A stretch of 38,584 nt of DNA from Xenococcaceae cyanobacterium MO_188.B29 (GCA_030065155.1 JASJDI010000010.1:1-38584); one strand, 5' to 3'. Positions 8,189-17,382 are shown, counted from the first letter of the stretch. Numbers and translations: made by a program. The notes: generated from the sequence alone by a model not told the origin.

Positions 8189-9361
8189 TTAGGCAATTAG
8201 GCGATCGTAGATATTTTCTAGAGCCTGAGTTTGAGTCCTCAGGTTAAAACTAGTGTTAACTCTTTCTTGTCCTTGTTGGCTCAATTTATGCCAAAAAAGA
8301 TTGTCTTTTAGTATAAAAATGATCTTTTCAGCCATAGTCTTCCAGTCTTTCTCTTTTGCTAGTAAACCTGTTTCACCTTCAAGTACTAGTTCAGGAATAC
8401 CTGCATGAAGAGAACCAACAACAGGTAAACCCATTGCTTGAGCTTCTAGCACTACCATCGGTGCGCCTTCGGTGTCCCCTGTAGCAGCCGTCACACTGGG
8501 CACTGCCATTAACTGTGACTGATTCATCCAAGTTTTGACTATTTCTGGAGGTTGTGCGCCCAAAAAACGATAGCTGTAAAGTAACTGGGCAGCTAATTGT
8601 TCTAACTTTTGTCGCAAAATTCCATCCCCAATGATTACTAGTTTTACTTCTGGCATAACAGACTGTACTTGAGCCATGGCACGAATTAGATATTCACAAC
8701 CTTTCTTTTCTACTAACCTGCCAACGAATAGTACTACTGGCTGACGATTTATGGTTGGGTCTGGGGTAAATTTGTCTGTATCGATGCCAATGTAATGAAC
8801 TATAATCTTTTCTTCTGGACAGCCTTTAGCGATTAATTGAGAACGAATGAAATCAGATACTGCAATAAAGGATTTTGCCTCTTTAAACAAAATTTGCCGA
8901 CCCCGATTATAAGTCTCATAGTTCCAACCTGATACATACTTACTGCAATCGTTAGAAGTTATGTCATAACCATGAAAAGTTACGAGCAGAGGTAAATGGG
9001 TTTTTCGTGCTAGAGGCAAAGCTAAAACTCCATCAATCCCAAAATGGGCATGGATCAGTTTTGCTTGAATGGCTTTGATTGTCTTGAGCCAGCCTTGCCA
9101 GATATATCCAGTTCTGGTGAACAGCTGTCGATAAATTCGGGATTTTCCCTCAAAGGGGACAACTAGGGGAGCTTTTCCTAGTTTTTGAGGATCGATCACC
9201 TTTGTCCCTACGTAGTAAGGCTCATAGCTTGACAAGGAATTAATTTGGGCAGGAATGAAAGTTTCGGAATAATGTAAAAGTTCATTCCGAAAGATAATTA
9301 CTGGTTTTTTATTGCTGTTCACTGACGCTCGATCGCTGGTTTTCAAACTAGAAAAGTCCAT
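8189..9361 (-). CDS. GT4 family glycosyltransferase
   Basis: GT-B fold enzyme close to colanic-acid-type (WcaL/AmsK-like) transferases: the N-terminus has IIFRNELLHYSETFIPAQ, a signature of that subgroup, followed by AKLIHAHFGIDG and LLVTFHGYD. The C-terminal domain has VVLFVGRLVEKKGCEYLIRA and the complete E-x7-E motif in TEGAPMVVLEAQAMGLPVV. It acts on lipid-linked intermediates at the cytoplasmic face. It starts 12 bases after the propeller-protein gene, consistent with one transcript. Sugar specificity is not predictable here. Confidence 0.9.
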   Translation of the reverse strand: MDFSSLKTSDRASVNSNKKPVIIFRNELLHYSETFIPAQINSLSSYEPYYVGTKVIDPQKLGKAPLVVPFEGKSRIYRQLFTRTGYIWQGWLKTIKAIQAKLIHAHFGIDGVLALPLARKTHLPLLVTFHGYDITSNDCSKYVSGWNYETYNRGRQILFKEAKSFIAVSDFIRSQLIAKGCPEEKIIVHYIGIDTDKFTPDPTINRQPVVLFVGRLVEKKGCEYLIRAMAQVQSVMPEVKLVIIGDGILRQKLEQLAAQLLYSYRFLGAQPPEIVKTWMNQSQLMAVPSVTAATGDTEGAPMVVLEAQAMGLPVVGSLHAGIPELVLEGETGLLAKEKDWKTMAEKIIFILKDNLFWHKLSQQGQERVNTSFNLRTQTQALENIYDRLIA

Positions 9362-9373
9362 CTTTTCTGCCTC

Positions 9374-11746
9374 CTAGCTAGATAATACAAGTAAGACGAC
9401 AATAAATACAGCAAATGTACTACCAACTCTGATTGGTAATTCTTTAACGGGTAATTTTTTGCTTAAACGCAAATATCCAAGCCAGAGATAAATCGATAAA
9501 GAAGCAACTAAAGCAACAGCAAAAGTTAAGAGAGGAGAAGTTTTAATTCCCAAAGATACAAAGGTCAAAATATTAGCGTCAGGTATAGGTATGGTAATAG
9601 CAGACCAAGTATCACCACCATCTTGGGATTGAAAGAGTTTGGTATCAGCATAGCCATAAATGGTTTGATCCTCAGCATAGGAGGATGAGAACTTAATGGG
9701 CATAGATGATGCTACTAACGGGAAGCCATACAAATTAGAGAATAAATAGTTGTCATTAATCAAATCTGTGCCAACTTCAGTAAAAGTTTTTCCAGCATCA
9801 ACACTTTTAAATAGCCCTTTTCCCCGTACACTAACCATGAGTGTTCCATCTTTTAAGAAATCTGGTGATAAGGCAATACCTTCTATATAACCATCATCGC
9901 CATAGCCAGTATCTACTAACTGTTGCCAATTTTGACCACCGTTGGTGGTTTTAAAGACTCCTCCTGCTGTACCGACAAAAATAGTTTTATTTATTCTGTA
10001 GCTAGATGAAATCGCTAATTTAACCGTTCCTTCTTTGTCTTCGTCTAATCCGTCTAACCAGGCAATACCATTACTAGCAGGTTGCCAATCAAAACCGCTA
10101 TTTATTGATTTATATATTCCATTAGGAATACCCGCATACAAAGTTTGGTCATTGGCAAAATCAGGAGATATTGCCAGAGAGATGACATCCCTATCTAATT
10201 GGCTGACAAGAGAAAAGTTTATGCCTCCGTCTGTCGATTTGAGGATATGACCATCCATGGTTCCCAAATAGATAGTGCTATCTTCCTTAAAATTGGGGGA
10301 AATTGCGATGGTAGCTCCTTGAGATGCTCTTGACCACCAAGGTTTATCCTTAGGTTGAATTTGTTCCCAATACCGACTATCCCAACTTTTTCCTCTGTCT
10401 GTAGATTTAAATAATCCATACCAGGTATTAGTAAAGATAGTCTGATCTGAAGCATAGTTAGGAGAAAACACCATCTCGAATACACGAGCTACACCAGTTT
10501 GTTTCTTAATCCGCTGAATTTCTTCTAGACCTTTGTTGATAGGTTTCCAAGTTTCTCCTCGATCGTTAGATAAATAACTACCCCAGATATAAGTCCCGAT
10601 CGCCATGGTAGAGTCTTGGGTATATTCCGGAGATAGATCGAGAGCCACAATTGTTTTGGCTGACAAAGTTTTGATCTCTCGCCATTTATGTCCACTGTTA
10701 GTTGACTTAAATAGCCCATTGTAACCAGCTAGGAAGATAGTGCGATCTTGCTCAAAAGCTGGAGAAATTTGTATTTCACTGAAATAAGGTCTATTTAATT
10801 TATAGGCTTGAGCATCTCCTTTCAGACCTTGAGAATACTTTTGCCAAGATTGTCCCCGATCATCAGAATAAAAAACACCATCATATTCTGTTACGGCAAA
10901 GAGATAGAAATTTCCTTGATTTCGCGGGAATAACGCTAAAGAGGCAATACCAGGATGAAACATACTACTATCTACATGAGTGGAAGATATTCCTCCATCA
11001 AGAGATTTAAAAATACTGCCTTTTTCTGTGCCAATAAATAGAGTTTTATCTTCATCAAAGTGAGGTGATACAGCGATCGCTTTAATCGCTCCTTCCTTGT
11101 CAATGATTGATACAGACCGCCAAACCTTACCTCGATCCTCAGAAAAATAAAGATTACCTTCCTCGTCACCAACAAAGAGCAGATCTTTTCGATCGGGGAC
11201 AAAAGCGATCGCTGTTATTTTTTGCTTATTGTCTAGAACTGTATCCCAACTAGTACCACCATTGTCTGTGCGATAAAGTTTTTTATCTTTTCCCGCAGCT
11301 AAAACTAGATCGGGATTATGGTCAGAAATTTTAATTAAATCGATGTTTAAATCTTCTAGTCCCTGATTAACTTTTAACCAAGAAGAACCACTATCTTGAG
11401 ATTTATATATTCCATCTCCTAAAGATGATAGAAATAGCGTTTCTTTGGACTGAGAATAAATATCTAGGGCATATAATCTATGTTTATTATCTAAACCTTT
11501 GACTATTCTTTGCCAGTTTGAGCCACCATCTTCTGACTTGAACAAATTGCCTCTAACAACAATAAATAAGGTTTTATCTTGTTCATAATTAGGAGATATA
11601 TCTACTTGAAAAATGTCATCGTGAGGAGTATGGGCAAAGGCAGCAGGAATATTAGATAGTAAGACCGTAAAAGTGACAAACAATAATACACTAAGAGTTT
11701 TTAATAAACCTAAAAAATGCCCTATTTTTGATTTTATTTGTTTCAT
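9374..11746 (-). CDS. Membrane-anchored Asp-box (BNR) beta-propeller protein
   Basis: Exported protein of about 790 residues made almost entirely of BNR/Asp-box repeats of the sialidase/sortilin/Ycf48 type. I count about 14 copies of the S-x-D-x-G-x-x-W motif (for example SEDGGSNW, SQDSGSSW, SDDRGQSW, STDRGKSW, SQDGGDTW), spaced about 45-65 residues, enough for two seven-bladed or one large propeller. An N-terminal signal peptide ends near AAFAHT, and the C-terminus has two hydrophobic segments, so the propeller is held on the outer side of the membrane. The ATG at 11746 overlaps the stop of the upstream sulfotransferase (ATGA), implying translational coupling; a TTG two codons earlier is less likely. 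Role unknown: binding or processing of the sulfated polymer is my inference. Confidence 0.85.
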   Translation of the reverse strand: MKQIKSKIGHFLGLLKTLSVLLFVTFTVLLSNIPAAFAHTPHDDIFQVDISPNYEQDKTLFIVVRGNLFKSEDGGSNWQRIVKGLDNKHRLYALDIYSQSKETLFLSSLGDGIYKSQDSGSSWLKVNQGLEDLNIDLIKISDHNPDLVLAAGKDKKLYRTDNGGTSWDTVLDNKQKITAIAFVPDRKDLLFVGDEEGNLYFSEDRGKVWRSVSIIDKEGAIKAIAVSPHFDEDKTLFIGTEKGSIFKSLDGGISSTHVDSSMFHPGIASLALFPRNQGNFYLFAVTEYDGVFYSDDRGQSWQKYSQGLKGDAQAYKLNRPYFSEIQISPAFEQDRTIFLAGYNGLFKSTNSGHKWREIKTLSAKTIVALDLSPEYTQDSTMAIGTYIWGSYLSNDRGETWKPINKGLEEIQRIKKQTGVARVFEMVFSPNYASDQTIFTNTWYGLFKSTDRGKSWDSRYWEQIQPKDKPWWSRASQGATIAISPNFKEDSTIYLGTMDGHILKSTDGGINFSLVSQLDRDVISLAISPDFANDQTLYAGIPNGIYKSINSGFDWQPASNGIAWLDGLDEDKEGTVKLAISSSYRINKTIFVGTAGGVFKTTNGGQNWQQLVDTGYGDDGYIEGIALSPDFLKDGTLMVSVRGKGLFKSVDAGKTFTEVGTDLINDNYLFSNLYGFPLVASSMPIKFSSSYAEDQTIYGYADTKLFQSQDGGDTWSAITIPIPDANILTFVSLGIKTSPLLTFAVALVASLSIYLWLGYLRLSKKLPVKELPIRVGSTFAVFIVVLLVLSS

Positions 11747-12570
11747 GACCAACTATCTATCCTCCTTTGCAATAGATTAAAAAGCTTTTCATTTTCTTCA
11801 GCATAGGTTCGCCGTAATTCAACAATGGTTTTTTCTTCAATATGAGTATTAAAATTTAATCGTGGCAATAGTTTAGCTAGCCAAGGATTAATTGGTCGCA
11901 TAAAAGGCAAATAGTAGCTAAGTATTGCTTCGGACAATAAAGCCTTATTTTTATTTACTTCTTTATCGATCGTCTCGAATTGAAAAGAAGAGTCAACCCC
12001 TAGAAAATCACATACTTTTTTGAGGGTTAGAGTAGGTTGCTTAACTATATCTTCTTCAAGAGTTAACACTAAAATTTGGTCTTGACGAAAGTAATCATAA
12101 TAAGTTTTAAGCTGAGAATAATATTTGCCTCTAGCAATGAATTGATAGCTCAACTCTTGGGTTAAATATTTGTTGTCTCCAGACAAAATTCCTAGTAACA
12201 AAGTGTTGATATCTAACAGGGGAGGTATTCTTCCTCTACGTCTATGATGATTTATAGCTGAGATTGCCCGCCTTACAGGATTTCTAAGTATGGCAATTAG
12301 TTTTACTTCGGGAAGAGTCTGGTAAATTCTCAGACAAGCATCCGACTGGCTAATATAACCAGGAGTTTTTTCTCCAACTAACTTTTCACCTTTGACTTGG
12401 GTAAAATACTTTTCGTACCAGACAGTACCTTGACTAAAATTCTCTTTTTTATTGAAGAAATAAATTTCCGATTTAGGCATAAAAATGTCTGGATGTTGGC
12501 GCAGATTGTAAGCAAGCCAGCTAGAACCAGCCTTCTGGGCTCCAATAATGAGAAAATTAGGTAAACTCAT
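11743..12570 (-). CDS. Sulfotransferase (heparan N-sulfotransferase-like), first of three
   Basis: PAPS-dependent sulfotransferase predicted to sulfate a sugar hydroxyl or amine of the exopolysaccharide or its precursor. The 5'-phosphosulfate loop is seen in LIIGAQKAGSSWLAYNL (about residues 7-23), followed by QHPDIFMP and GEKTPGYI. The 3'-phosphate-binding segment is LIAILRNPVRRAISA with the conserved Arg and Ser, and the C-terminal RGKYYSQLKTYYDYF is typical of the NDST/HS-sulfotransferase-like group. Length of 275 residues is normal. Its stop overlaps the start of the propeller gene by four bases. Confidence 0.9.
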   Translation of the reverse strand: MSLPNFLIIGAQKAGSSWLAYNLRQHPDIFMPKSEIYFFNKKENFSQGTVWYEKYFTQVKGEKLVGEKTPGYISQSDACLRIYQTLPEVKLIAILRNPVRRAISAINHHRRRGRIPPLLDINTLLLGILSGDNKYLTQELSYQFIARGKYYSQLKTYYDYFRQDQILVLTLEEDIVKQPTLTLKKVCDFLGVDSSFQFETIDKEVNKNKALLSEAILSYYLPFMRPINPWLAKLLPRLNFNTHIEEKTIVELRRTYAEENEKLFNLLQRRIDSWS

Positions 12571-12603
12571 CTTTATACACTCCTAATGAATTGCCAATGA
12601 CAT

Positions 12604-13428
12604 TTATACGACTGAAGACTGACTATAACCAAAGCAATTCATGCGCTGGCTACAAATGGTTTCAATCAGATGGAGGTTTTCTGTCTGAAAAAACTCCGAC
12701 CAGCTTACTTGGCGATCGCCAGAGGGTTGATACTGTAAGTTCACATAGTCAGAAATATCGTGACTAGCTGTTAAGCCAACTTTCTCGGCTAAACTGCGAG
12801 TTGTGCCTACCTTATCGAGAATAAAATCTTCGTAGCGAATGAGGGTAAATTGGTCTTGATGATTGAGATAGGTATCTGCTGCTAAGTTCCAACGATTAGC
12901 CAATTTTTCAATATAGTTTTTGCCAGCTATAGGTGGCAGATTTCCGATCCATTTATGCTGGTCTTCTGTTAATTTATCTAGATTACCAGGGATTCCTCGG
13001 CGATTGAGAAAGCTGCGGATATTATCTCTAGGATCGCGAATAACAAAAATAAACTTGGCTAAAGGAAAACAGCGGGACAAATCATCATAGAAAAATGTCA
13101 ACTTAGGGTCTTTATTAATAGGAGTAGAAAAATAGAATTTATAGACTTCTACCAATTCTTCAAACTGAAGTTCACCGCTTAAAAGTTGCTGTTGTAGATA
13201 ACCTTCAGGATCGATTCTAAATATAGGATCGATAGTAACTGGCTGACCACTAACTTTAGCTAATAGAGAAGCGATCGCTGTTGTCCCTGACTTAGCATGA
13301 CCTAACATAAAAATAGGCTCAGGATGAACTTTCGCTGTCTTCATTTGATAGAAAGTTTTCATATCAACTAAAGACTTAAGCGATCGTTTAATTGGTGTTG
13401 GTAGATGTTTTTTGACTTTTAAATACAT
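12604..13428 (-). CDS. Sulfotransferase family protein, second of three
   Basis: Belongs to a different sulfotransferase subfamily from its two neighbours (Sulfotransfer_3-like). The PAPS loop is PIFMLGHAKSGTTAIASLL (about residues 39-57) and the 3'-phosphate-binding segment is KFIFVIRDPRDNIRSFLNR. An acidic-basic central region and the LIRYEDFILDK motif, common in this superfamily, follow. No signal peptide is seen, so it should act in the cytoplasm using PAPS. A heptanucleotide repeat and a palindrome separate it from the upstream sulfotransferase. The sequence distance suggests a different sulfation position, but this is inference. Confidence 0.85.
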   Translation of the reverse strand: MYLKVKKHLPTPIKRSLKSLVDMKTFYQMKTAKVHPEPIFMLGHAKSGTTAIASLLAKVSGQPVTIDPIFRIDPEGYLQQQLLSGELQFEELVEVYKFYFSTPINKDPKLTFFYDDLSRCFPLAKFIFVIRDPRDNIRSFLNRRGIPGNLDKLTEDQHKWIGNLPPIAGKNYIEKLANRWNLAADTYLNHQDQFTLIRYEDFILDKVGTTRSLAEKVGLTASHDISDYVNLQYQPSGDRQVSWSEFFQTENLHLIETICSQRMNCFGYSQSSVV

Positions 13429-13432
13429 GGTT

Positions 13433-13467
13433 GATTACTGATTACTGATTACTGATTACTAATTACT
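13433..13467. repeat. GATTACT short tandem repeat (STRR)
   Basis: Four perfect GATTACT heptamers in tandem followed by AATTACT. This is the short tandemly repeated repetitive sequence type scattered in cyanobacterial genomes. It fills the gap between two sulfotransferase genes and abuts a palindrome; related heptamers recur near 16808, 17421 and 27870. Confidence 0.85.
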
Positions 13468-13495
13468 GTACAGACGTAGCATGCTACGTCTCTAC
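13468..13495. repeat. Dispersed palindrome (GACGTAGC type) at the end of a sulfotransferase gene
   Basis: GACGTAGCATGCTACGTC is a perfect palindrome at 13473-13490, extended to GTA...TAC ends at 13468 and 13495 with one mismatched pair. It resembles the GTAGAGACGTAGC... palindromes common in cyanobacterial intergenic regions. It includes the TAG stop (13492-13494) of the upstream sulfotransferase and could form a strong RNA hairpin between cistrons. Confidence 0.75.
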
Positions 13496-14406
13496 TGATT
13501 ACTCCCTACTAACCATTTAGATAAATCCCTTTGAATTAGGTCTTGTAGCTTCAAAATATCTTCGCGATACTCTTGTCTAAATCGCTCTCGCACTTCTGCT
13601 TCTAGTGATGGTTTGGGACGAAGATTTAACTTCATTAGCTTATTGGTTAGTTGTTCCCGTAGTGTTTTCGAGGGTAATAAAGGAGTTAAAACTCTTCTCA
13701 GGCGAGTATCTCTAATCAAAAATTGATCGAGAAGGTGACTTCTGGGAATACCGGATACATTATGTTTGTGGGATAGATCGGGGACAAAGTTATCGTCTAC
13801 ACCCAAAAAGCGATGAATATCTTTTAGTAAACTGATAGGATCGGTAATAAAGTCGTCGTAGAGATAAACTTTAATTTGCTCGCGATCGAATAGGTCAAAA
13901 TAGTGTTTTAGCTGACCATAATAAAATCCTTTTTGTTTATAGTGCCAACGATAAGACCAGTTCTGGTTAATTCTCTCTTCTTCTGCTGCCATTGCTTGAG
14001 CAAAATCTTCGAGGGGTTCAAGTCCTTCTCGTAGTGCATGGATAAAGTTAGAATAGGCTCTGGCTACTGGATCGCGGAGAATAGCAATAAGTTTGACCTT
14101 AGGCAGATGATGTTTAATTCTCTCGCCAGCTTGAGGAACGTACAAATACCAAGGAGAGGCTTCACCGATAGCTATCTGGTCAGACACCCCGTCAAATAAA
14201 GCACGATAGGAGTCTATATCGGTAACGAATCGAAATCTAGTTTTATCTCCTGGACCCTGAAAATTTATCTCTTCTCCCACCAGAGCAAAAAATCTTGGTT
14301 CTTTGTGAGGACTCATATAAATTTGGGGATGCTGCTGAAGATAATGATATAGCGCGGTTGTTCCAGCCTTAGCTGCACCGATAATCAGAAAATTGGGCAT
14401 TGTCAT
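13492..14406 (-). CDS. Sulfotransferase, third of three
   Basis: PAPS-dependent sulfotransferase of the heparan-sulfate-sulfotransferase-like group. PAPS loop FLIIGAAKAGTTALYHYL, then QQHPQIYMSPHKEPRFF and GEASPWYLY; 3'-phosphate segment LIAILRDPVARAYSNFIHA; and the conserved C-terminal motif KGFYYGQLKHYFDLFD. I choose the ATG at 14406, which follows GAGGAGG at 12 bases; another ATG at 14436 is possible. The last residues GSNQ and the stop come from the repeat DNA downstream. With the other two sulfotransferases it makes sulfation of the locus product very likely. Confidence 0.9.
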   Translation of the reverse strand: MTMPNFLIIGAAKAGTTALYHYLQQHPQIYMSPHKEPRFFALVGEEINFQGPGDKTRFRFVTDIDSYRALFDGVSDQIAIGEASPWYLYVPQAGERIKHHLPKVKLIAILRDPVARAYSNFIHALREGLEPLEDFAQAMAAEEERINQNWSYRWHYKQKGFYYGQLKHYFDLFDREQIKVYLYDDFITDPISLLKDIHRFLGVDDNFVPDLSHKHNVSGIPRSHLLDQFLIRDTRLRRVLTPLLPSKTLREQLTNKLMKLNLRPKPSLEAEVRERFRQEYREDILKLQDLIQRDLSKWLVGSNQ

Positions 14407-14539
14407 AGTTCTGTTAGACCTCCTCGATAAAAGCATTTCCCATTAATTTCTCCTCATCTCCCCTATCTACCTTGTCTTCCCCATCTTCCTCAACCAATCA
14501 ATTAGAACTTATGTTCAAAATCGATTTCCCTTCCCATGA

Positions 14540-16399
14540 CTAGACTTTCTCAATGGTTAAATCCCATTCATTGCCATTATCAAGATCGAATAGAACATAG
14601 CCTAAGCCGAGCCAATCTTCCCAGACATGAGTGGTCTTCTGTTTAGGACTCATCCAATCTCCTTTTTCCCTCCCCAAATTGACCCTAGTGGTTGCTGGTT
14701 CGAGGGTAACTAACCAAGGCTCGCCAATGAGATCGTTAATTAGTAATTGTGGTTCTGACCATTCCAGCGATCGAATTTCGCCTCTAGTAGCACCAAGGCT
14801 ACGCAGGGCAATCCTTAGTTGGCGATCGCTATTGGCAGGAATTTTTAGGTGTAGTTGCCATTTGTCTGAGTCGTTTACCGACCACGATGCTTCATAATAG
14901 TTAGTCTTAGTCTCAATAGCTGATAAATCCTTACTATTACTCTCAACTAATTGCTGACGGATTTCTTCGGGAGCAATATTGTCACTTGTAGTCTGAAGAT
15001 TTCCTTGTTTATCCGTAATCCAAAACGAAATCCCAAAAGTACTTTCAGGGGGACTAAAACTACCCCCAAGGCGATGATATCCTTGGTCTTCCTGCTGCTT
15101 ACTTGGTGCTGTTAGTACTACTTGTTGGCGATCGCGAGCTAAGATCATTTCTGTAGCACGATTAAACTCTAAGCCATTATTAATCCCTGCACATACCAGC
15201 AACAGACTTGCTAATACTAAAGCTAGGGGACGTATCCTAGTTAAAGTACTCATTGCTGCCACAATTACTAACAAAGGAGCAAAATGGAGTGAATAAAGAA
15301 AAGTCTCTTCCCCATAAAGCAAATGTAGTACTAGCTGACCTAAGATAGTAAGACCTAGAACAATCCTTAGTTTGGGATATTGCTTGCTCGAGAATAGTCC
15401 CCAGATACCTAAGGCTAACAGTACAGTCCATAAAACAACAGCAACCTTGCCCCACAAACTTGCCGATCCTGGTGCTGATAGTTGAGTCACCATTTGGATA
15501 CCTGGGGTGGCAAATCCTGGTCGAGCAGTTTTATCAATTATCTCGATGGCTGGTATGACCATAGTGTGAGCGATAAAAGATTGAATTACGTTTAAAGGAC
15601 TAACTGCCCCCTCATTGAACACGTAATTTTTTTCGCTCTGAATTTTGAGAAAGAACTCGGCAGTAGGAAAAATTAAATACTGCACAAACCACAATCCAAC
15701 CACTAGGCAGAAAGCATTGATGGTGATTTGTACAGCCTGTTGCCAACGGTGGCTCACAAAGGTTGCCAGAATTCCCGCCATCCAGTTGGTAGTAGTAATG
15801 CTCAAACTACCCGCACTGACCAGCAAATACCACCATGGTGATAATTGGTGATATTCTCCTAGGGCAACTACAAGTAGTGGCAGTAAAATGCTAAGAGAAC
15901 CGAAGGAATAAGTTTCTGGTACAGCAAACCAGAATATTGCTGCTGCACTGACTGTTCCCAGGAGACTAAACAAAATTGCGTCTAAGGGACGACAACCAAT
16001 TAATCTCAATAAAACAAATAAAACACCAATCCAAACAGAAGCTACTAAAGCTATGACAATTCTTACTGCGGTAACAGCTTCTAACCCTAGCTGATAAAGT
16101 ATATAGGCTGGCGGAAAGGCAATCAAAGAAAATATGGGATGTACACTAGTACGGTAATGATTACTCCCACGGGCAATCATGTTAGCAAAGGAACGAGGTA
16201 AATCCGACTCAAACCAAACATCCCAAGATGGATTTTCAAACAGAATGGGACTGATGAATTGGGCGCAGCCATAAGATACCAATCCCGCTATAATTGCTAG
16301 GATGATAAAAATGAGAATATCCTGCCAGAGCCAGTAAGTTTTACCAGCAGGAGCAGATTTTAAAAATTGGCGATCGAATACTGAACTAGAGAGCTTCAT
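14540..16399 (-). CDS. GT-C-like membrane glycosyltransferase with C-terminal soluble domain
   Basis: Protein of 619 residues with about ten hydrophobic segments in the first 400 and a beta-rich soluble C-terminal domain of about 200. After the first TM, loop 1 carries NPSWDVWFESDLPRS (Asp60, Glu64, Asp66) and then HYRTSVHPIF. Acidic residues followed by an HP element match loop 1 of GT-C enzymes that use polyprenyl-phosphate sugars. I cannot name a family. It ends a run UbiA, HAD phosphatase, SMR-like protein, GT-C (24 bases after the SMR-like gene), which suggests it transfers a lipid-phosphate pentose onto the polymer in the periplasm. Alternative: an unrelated membrane protein of the EPS machinery. 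Function is inference. Confidence 0.65.
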   Translation of the reverse strand: MKLSSSVFDRQFLKSAPAGKTYWLWQDILIFIILAIIAGLVSYGCAQFISPILFENPSWDVWFESDLPRSFANMIARGSNHYRTSVHPIFSLIAFPPAYILYQLGLEAVTAVRIVIALVASVWIGVLFVLLRLIGCRPLDAILFSLLGTVSAAAIFWFAVPETYSFGSLSILLPLLVVALGEYHQLSPWWYLLVSAGSLSITTTNWMAGILATFVSHRWQQAVQITINAFCLVVGLWFVQYLIFPTAEFFLKIQSEKNYVFNEGAVSPLNVIQSFIAHTMVIPAIEIIDKTARPGFATPGIQMVTQLSAPGSASLWGKVAVVLWTVLLALGIWGLFSSKQYPKLRIVLGLTILGQLVLHLLYGEETFLYSLHFAPLLVIVAAMSTLTRIRPLALVLASLLLVCAGINNGLEFNRATEMILARDRQQVVLTAPSKQQEDQGYHRLGGSFSPPESTFGISFWITDKQGNLQTTSDNIAPEEIRQQLVESNSKDLSAIETKTNYYEASWSVNDSDKWQLHLKIPANSDRQLRIALRSLGATRGEIRSLEWSEPQLLINDLIGEPWLVTLEPATTRVNLGREKGDWMSPKQKTTHVWEDWLGLGYVLFDLDNGNEWDLTIEKV

Positions 16400-16423
16400 T
16401 GACTAAAACCTAAACAAACTAAA

Positions 16424-16762
16424 TTAAGTCGTCCTACCAAAGGCAACGGCAAAAATACCACTCAGCATCAAGCCAATTCCCAGCCAATTAACGCTAGTGA
16501 CTTTTTCTCTAAGCAAAAGTGCAGATGCTACAGTAGTGGCAATAACTGTTAAGCCAATGACCACTGGATAGGCAACTGATAGATTAAATTTGCTTAAGAC
16601 CAGAATATAAATAACCGTACTTAACCCATAAGTTACAATTCCTCCTAATAAATAGATATTCAAAATATTTTTGGTTGCCCCAGATTTGAGTAGTACCTGA
16701 GCCATAGTATTTAGACCCACTGTTACGAAAATTAAACTAGTAAAAATAAACTTAGTTAGCAT
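16424..16762 (-). CDS. Four-TM SMR/EamA-like transporter (ArnE-like)
   Basis: Small protein of 112 residues with four hydrophobic segments and the DMT/SMR layout, including AYPVVIGLTVIATTVASALLLREKV, which is like the conserved third-helix and loop region of this superfamily. At the position of EmrE's essential Glu14 it seems to have Asn18 (counting back from the conserved Lys26 in QVLLKSG), so a proton-drug antiport role is doubtful. ArnE/ArnF-type lipid-sugar flippases lack that Glu too. In the context of a UbiA-type phosphopentosyl transferase, a phosphatase and a GT-C protein, flipping a polyprenyl-phosphate sugar is the best guess. Confidence 0.75.
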   Translation of the reverse strand: MLTKFIFTSLIFVTVGLNTMAQVLLKSGATKNILNIYLLGGIVTYGLSTVIYILVLSKFNLSVAYPVVIGLTVIATTVASALLLREKVTSVNWLGIGLMLSGIFAVAFGRTT

Positions 16763-16807
16763 TATGATTATTGGTTATTAATAATTGGCGAAATTAAATT
16801 CGTTACT

Positions 16808-16828
16808 GATTACTGATTACTGATTACT
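16808..16828. repeat. GATTACT tandem repeat (three units)
   Basis: Three perfect GATTACT heptamers. The array overlaps the 3' end of the HAD phosphatase gene and provides its last residues VISNQ and TAA stop (16810-16812). Confidence 0.85.
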
Positions 16829-17340
16829 TGGTAATTGCTAAGCTGCCACAATTCAAAATCCTGCGGATAAGGAATTTGCAACCATTTCCCTGCTATTTTT
16901 TCCCACCATCGAGGTGGATGAGGAAGACTAGCAACCTGAATACTAGAACAATTCCATAACCACGCTCCTAAAATATCTGTGTGGAAACCGTCCCCAATCA
17001 CTACTATTTGTTGGGGCTTTAATCTCATAGACTTAAGAGCCTGATTAAAACTAAAGGGAAATGGTTTTCGAGCAGGACTGATAGCTGGTATATCCATCCG
17101 CTCAGACCAGTATTCGACTCTGTAGCGACGCTTACCATTAGACAAAATAAAAAATTTAATTCCTGCTAATTTTGCTTGTTCAACCCAATGCTCAGCGTTA
17201 GGAGAGAGATAAAAATCATCTTCCGACACGATGGTATTATCCAGATCGAGAATGATACCTTGAATCCCAACATCCTTGAGAAAATCGAGATCGATCAAAG
17301 CTACAGTTGTTGTCTTTTTGTTAAACCTACGTCGGCGCAT
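16810..17340 (-). CDS. YqeG-like HAD phosphatase
   Basis: HAD superfamily IIIA phosphatase of the YqeG/Gep4-like type. Motif I is ILDLDNTIV (Asp32, Asp34), motif II FILSNGK (Ser67), motif III Lys in ARKPFPF (about 92) and motif IV GDGFHTD (Asp117, Asp122). The relatives include phosphatidylglycerophosphate phosphatases, so a polyprenyl-phosphate-linked 5'-phosphosugar would be a similar lipid phosphomonoester. Directly after a gene resembling the enzyme that makes such a product, dephosphorylation of polyprenyl-phosphoryl-5-phosphoribose is an attractive assignment, but it is inference; an ordinary YqeG role remains possible. The C-terminal VISNQ is repeat-derived. Confidence 0.8.
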   Translation of the reverse strand: MRRRRFNKKTTTVALIDLDFLKDVGIQGIILDLDNTIVSEDDFYLSPNAEHWVEQAKLAGIKFFILSNGKRRYRVEYWSERMDIPAISPARKPFPFSFNQALKSMRLKPQQIVVIGDGFHTDILGAWLWNCSSIQVASLPHPPRWWEKIAGKWLQIPYPQDFELWQLSNYQVISNQ

Positions 17341-17382
17341 ATCAGTTAGTTATCGGTCATTGGTTATTACTTACTACTGTAC

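Noticed and set aside
13433-13467. Possible CRISPR or attachment site
   Set aside because: Simple GATTACT heptamers without spacers; typical cyanobacterial STRR.
11743-14406. Sulfotransferases acting on small-molecule natural products
   Set aside because: No NRPS, PKS or other biosynthetic genes are nearby, while Wzx/Wzy genes surround them.
16424-16762. Drug-efflux SMR pump (EmrE/QacE type)
   Set aside because: The essential Glu14 equivalent appears to be Asn, and the neighbours are EPS genes; ArnE-like lipid-sugar transport fits better.
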